From: Planctomycetota bacterium
GTDB lineage: Bacteria > Planctomycetota > Planctomycetia > JALXBF01
DNA: 53,544 nucleotides
Assembly (NCBI GenBank): GCA_026991575.1
Contig: JALXBF010000114.1
Span: forward strand, 1-53,544
Direction of reading: 5' to 3'
Shown here: piece by piece, positions 52,261-53,544 of the stretch
How the letters are laid out: each line of letters starts with the position of its first letter
Position numbering within the stretch: position 1 is the stretch's first letter
Made by a program: the position numbers and the translations under genes
Notes under the pieces: generated by a model
What the model was told of the DNA's origin: nothing
Databases searched by the model: none
What the model saw: only the letters and a program-made list of their open reading frames with translations

Positions 52261-53544
52261 GTGAGCGCACCGGTGCTGGCAGAACTGCGACCGCTTCGCC
52301 TTCTGCGAACAGGTCCACTGTTCGCCGCTGTTCTGGGTCTGCTGGCCACAGCAACTTTCCTGACCAAGGCGTTCCACATCGACGATGTGCTGTACCTGGA
52401 AGTGGCCCGTCAGATTCTGCGACGGCCCTGGGATCCTTACGGCGCAACGGTCCGCTGGGAGGAAGAACCGGAAAGCCTTTTCGATGCCGACTTCAATCCA
52501 CCGGGCTGGAGCTACGTGCTGGCTGCAGCGATTGCGGTGGCCGGCGAACGAGAGGTAGTGCTGCACCTGCTTGAGGGTACCTGTGTTGTGGCGGCAGCCA
52601 TCGGGCTCTGGCAGCTTGCCCGCCTCTATGGCGTGCGTCCGCTGCCGGTGACGGCCACCGTCATCCTCGGACCGGCATTTCTGCCCGGGTACAACGTGAT
52701 GCTCGAGGGCCCGCTGCTTGCCCTGCTGGTTTGGTGCACCTATGCGGTCGTCCTAGCCGTGCGGGAGGCGTCCTGGCGGTGGGTCCTAGTCGGTGCGGTT
52801 CTGGCTGGCGTGGCCGTGTTCGTGAAGTACACGGCTGCCGTGCCGCTGGGTGTCCTCTGGCTCTGGGCGCTCCTGCGTCGATGGCGTGCGAGCGTCTTCA
52901 TGCTGGGCCCGGTGCTTGTCCTCCTGGCCTGGTCCGCCTGGAGTTATGCCGTGTACGGCCGGGCGCACCCGTTGACGATCCTCGCGCGAGCTCAGACTTC
53001 GCAGCGCGTTCCCGAGGGCATCCGCCTCTGGGAGACGTGGGGGCGGGTCCACGGGACGCTCCGTGCCTATGGTGGCGTTACGTTCCTGGCGCTGCCGGCC
53101 CTGGTACTGTTTGCCCGCCGGAACCCGTCGGCGTTTCTGGTCGTGCTGTTGACGGCGACAGTCCTGTCGTGGGTTGCCACGCAGGATCTAGAGATCCGCA
53201 CCCGCAGTAAAGGCCAGGGCCTTCGTCGCGGAGCACCGCTGCTGTACAGTCCCTATACCTATGCTTATGGCTTCGCGTTCCTTGGGACAGCGGCGCTGGC
53301 GGGTGTTGCTGCCACGTACCGGCTGCGCTTCTCGAGCCCGTCCGATCGAACCGACGATGCACTCGAATGCGGCGGAACCGCTTCGGCCGGTGCGGTGCCG
53401 CTTCCCACCGGCGGCGGCCCCCAGCCACTACCTGATGGACCGTCTAGCGGCCGAGCCGACGCGCCGTCCGAAGCGGCAGGCGATCCGCCGACTCGACAGC
53501 CCGGCGATGGCGTCGGACCGTCCCGCGAAGCCGACGAGCTGACG
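52261..53544 (+). CDS. Polytopic membrane glycosyltransferase, GT39/ArnT-like, cut by the right edge
   Basis: The frame starts at GTG 52261, the first start codon after a stop at 52216, and has no stop before the end of the window, so the gene is partial (428 codons seen). The first helix (LFAAVLGLLATATFLTKAF) is followed by HIDDVLYLEVARQIL, the acidic GT-C motif, then by NPPGWSYVLAA and LEGPLLALLVW, the typical order in PMT_2-type proteins. Six or more membrane helices are seen to about residue 360. The last 70 visible residues are Pro/Gly/Asp-rich and disordered, perhaps a linker. The enzyme should use polyprenyl-phosphate sugars; its acceptor is unknown. Confidence 0.75.
   Translation, partial: MSAPVLAELRPLRLLRTGPLFAAVLGLLATATFLTKAFHIDDVLYLEVARQILRRPWDPYGATVRWEEEPESLFDADFNPPGWSYVLAAAIAVAGEREVVLHLLEGTCVVAAAIGLWQLARLYGVRPLPVTATVILGPAFLPGYNVMLEGPLLALLVWCTYAVVLAVREASWRWVLVGAVLAGVAVFVKYTAAVPLGVLWLWALLRRWRASVFMLGPVLVLLAWSAWSYAVYGRAHPLTILARAQTSQRVPEGIRLWETWGRVHGTLRAYGGVTFLALPALVLFARRNPSAFLVVLLTATVLSWVATQDLEIRTRSKGQGLRRGAPLLYSPYTYAYGFAFLGTAALAGVAATYRLRFSSPSDRTDDALECGGTASAGAVPLPTGGGPQPLPDGPSSGRADAPSEAAGDPPTRQPGDGVGPSREADELT

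Noticed and set aside
1-53544. CRISPR arrays, insertion sequences and prophage genes
   Set aside because: No regularly spaced repeats, transposase-like or integrase-like proteins, or terminal inverted repeats were found.

Overview
The window (about 63% G+C by eye, dense, mixed strands) looks like a chromosomal segment of a planctomycete, quite possibly a thermophile. The main pointers are a DUF1570 metallopeptidase-like protein, a HisA paralogue, a 1300-residue FtsK/EssC-like ATPase beside WXG100-like small proteins, a FloA flotillin, membrane glycosyltransferases of the GT39/ArnT type, and a Gfo/Idh/MocA sugar-catabolic operon. This assignment is inferred from gene content, not from a marker gene. 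No rRNA, tRNA, CRISPR array, insertion sequence or phage gene was recognised.

Layout. 1-7.3 kb: the tail of a GH127-like enzyme, a membrane glycosyltransferase, then a minus-strand block (homocysteine methyltransferase, gamma-glutamyltransferase, DUF72, DUF1570). 7.4-12.4 kb: FloA, a membrane-tethered hypothetical, an oppositely oriented CDF transporter and a long NfeD protease. 12.6-18.5 kb: a HisA paralogue followed by a type VII-secretion-like set (two WXG100-like proteins around a coiled-coil protein, then a three-ATPase-module FtsK/EssC-like protein). 18.6-24.8 kb: a bifunctional nuclease, then a four-gene carbohydrate operon (Gfo/Idh/MocA oxidoreductase, two amidohydrolases, a secreted clan-A glycoside hydrolase) preceded by two inverted repeats.

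25-32 kb is the most striking part: a CYTH protein, then a tight operon of a NapA-type nitrate reductase, a tetraheme protein that looks like two NapB units in tandem, a Rieske protein, a b6-type cytochrome b with a conserved heme-cn cysteine, and a membrane-anchored octaheme HAO-family cytochrome, ended by a good terminator. Read together they suggest a quinol-driven chain for nitrate to nitrite and then to a more reduced product, with a Rieske/cytochrome b complex in place of NapC or NrfH.

32-53.5 kb: RluA-family pseudouridine synthase, an orphan sugar ABC ATPase, a membrane glycosyltransferase, a 1 kb gene-free stretch holding a promoter-like site, nested helices and a terminator-like stem (candidate structured RNA), an OxyR-type regulator divergent from a di-heme peroxidase, a small monooxygenase, an RND/MMPL exporter, a NamZ-like muramidase, two hypotheticals, an M3 peptidase, a diadenylate cyclase, a doubtful small zinc-ribbon ORF, and a second GT39-like protein that runs off the right edge.
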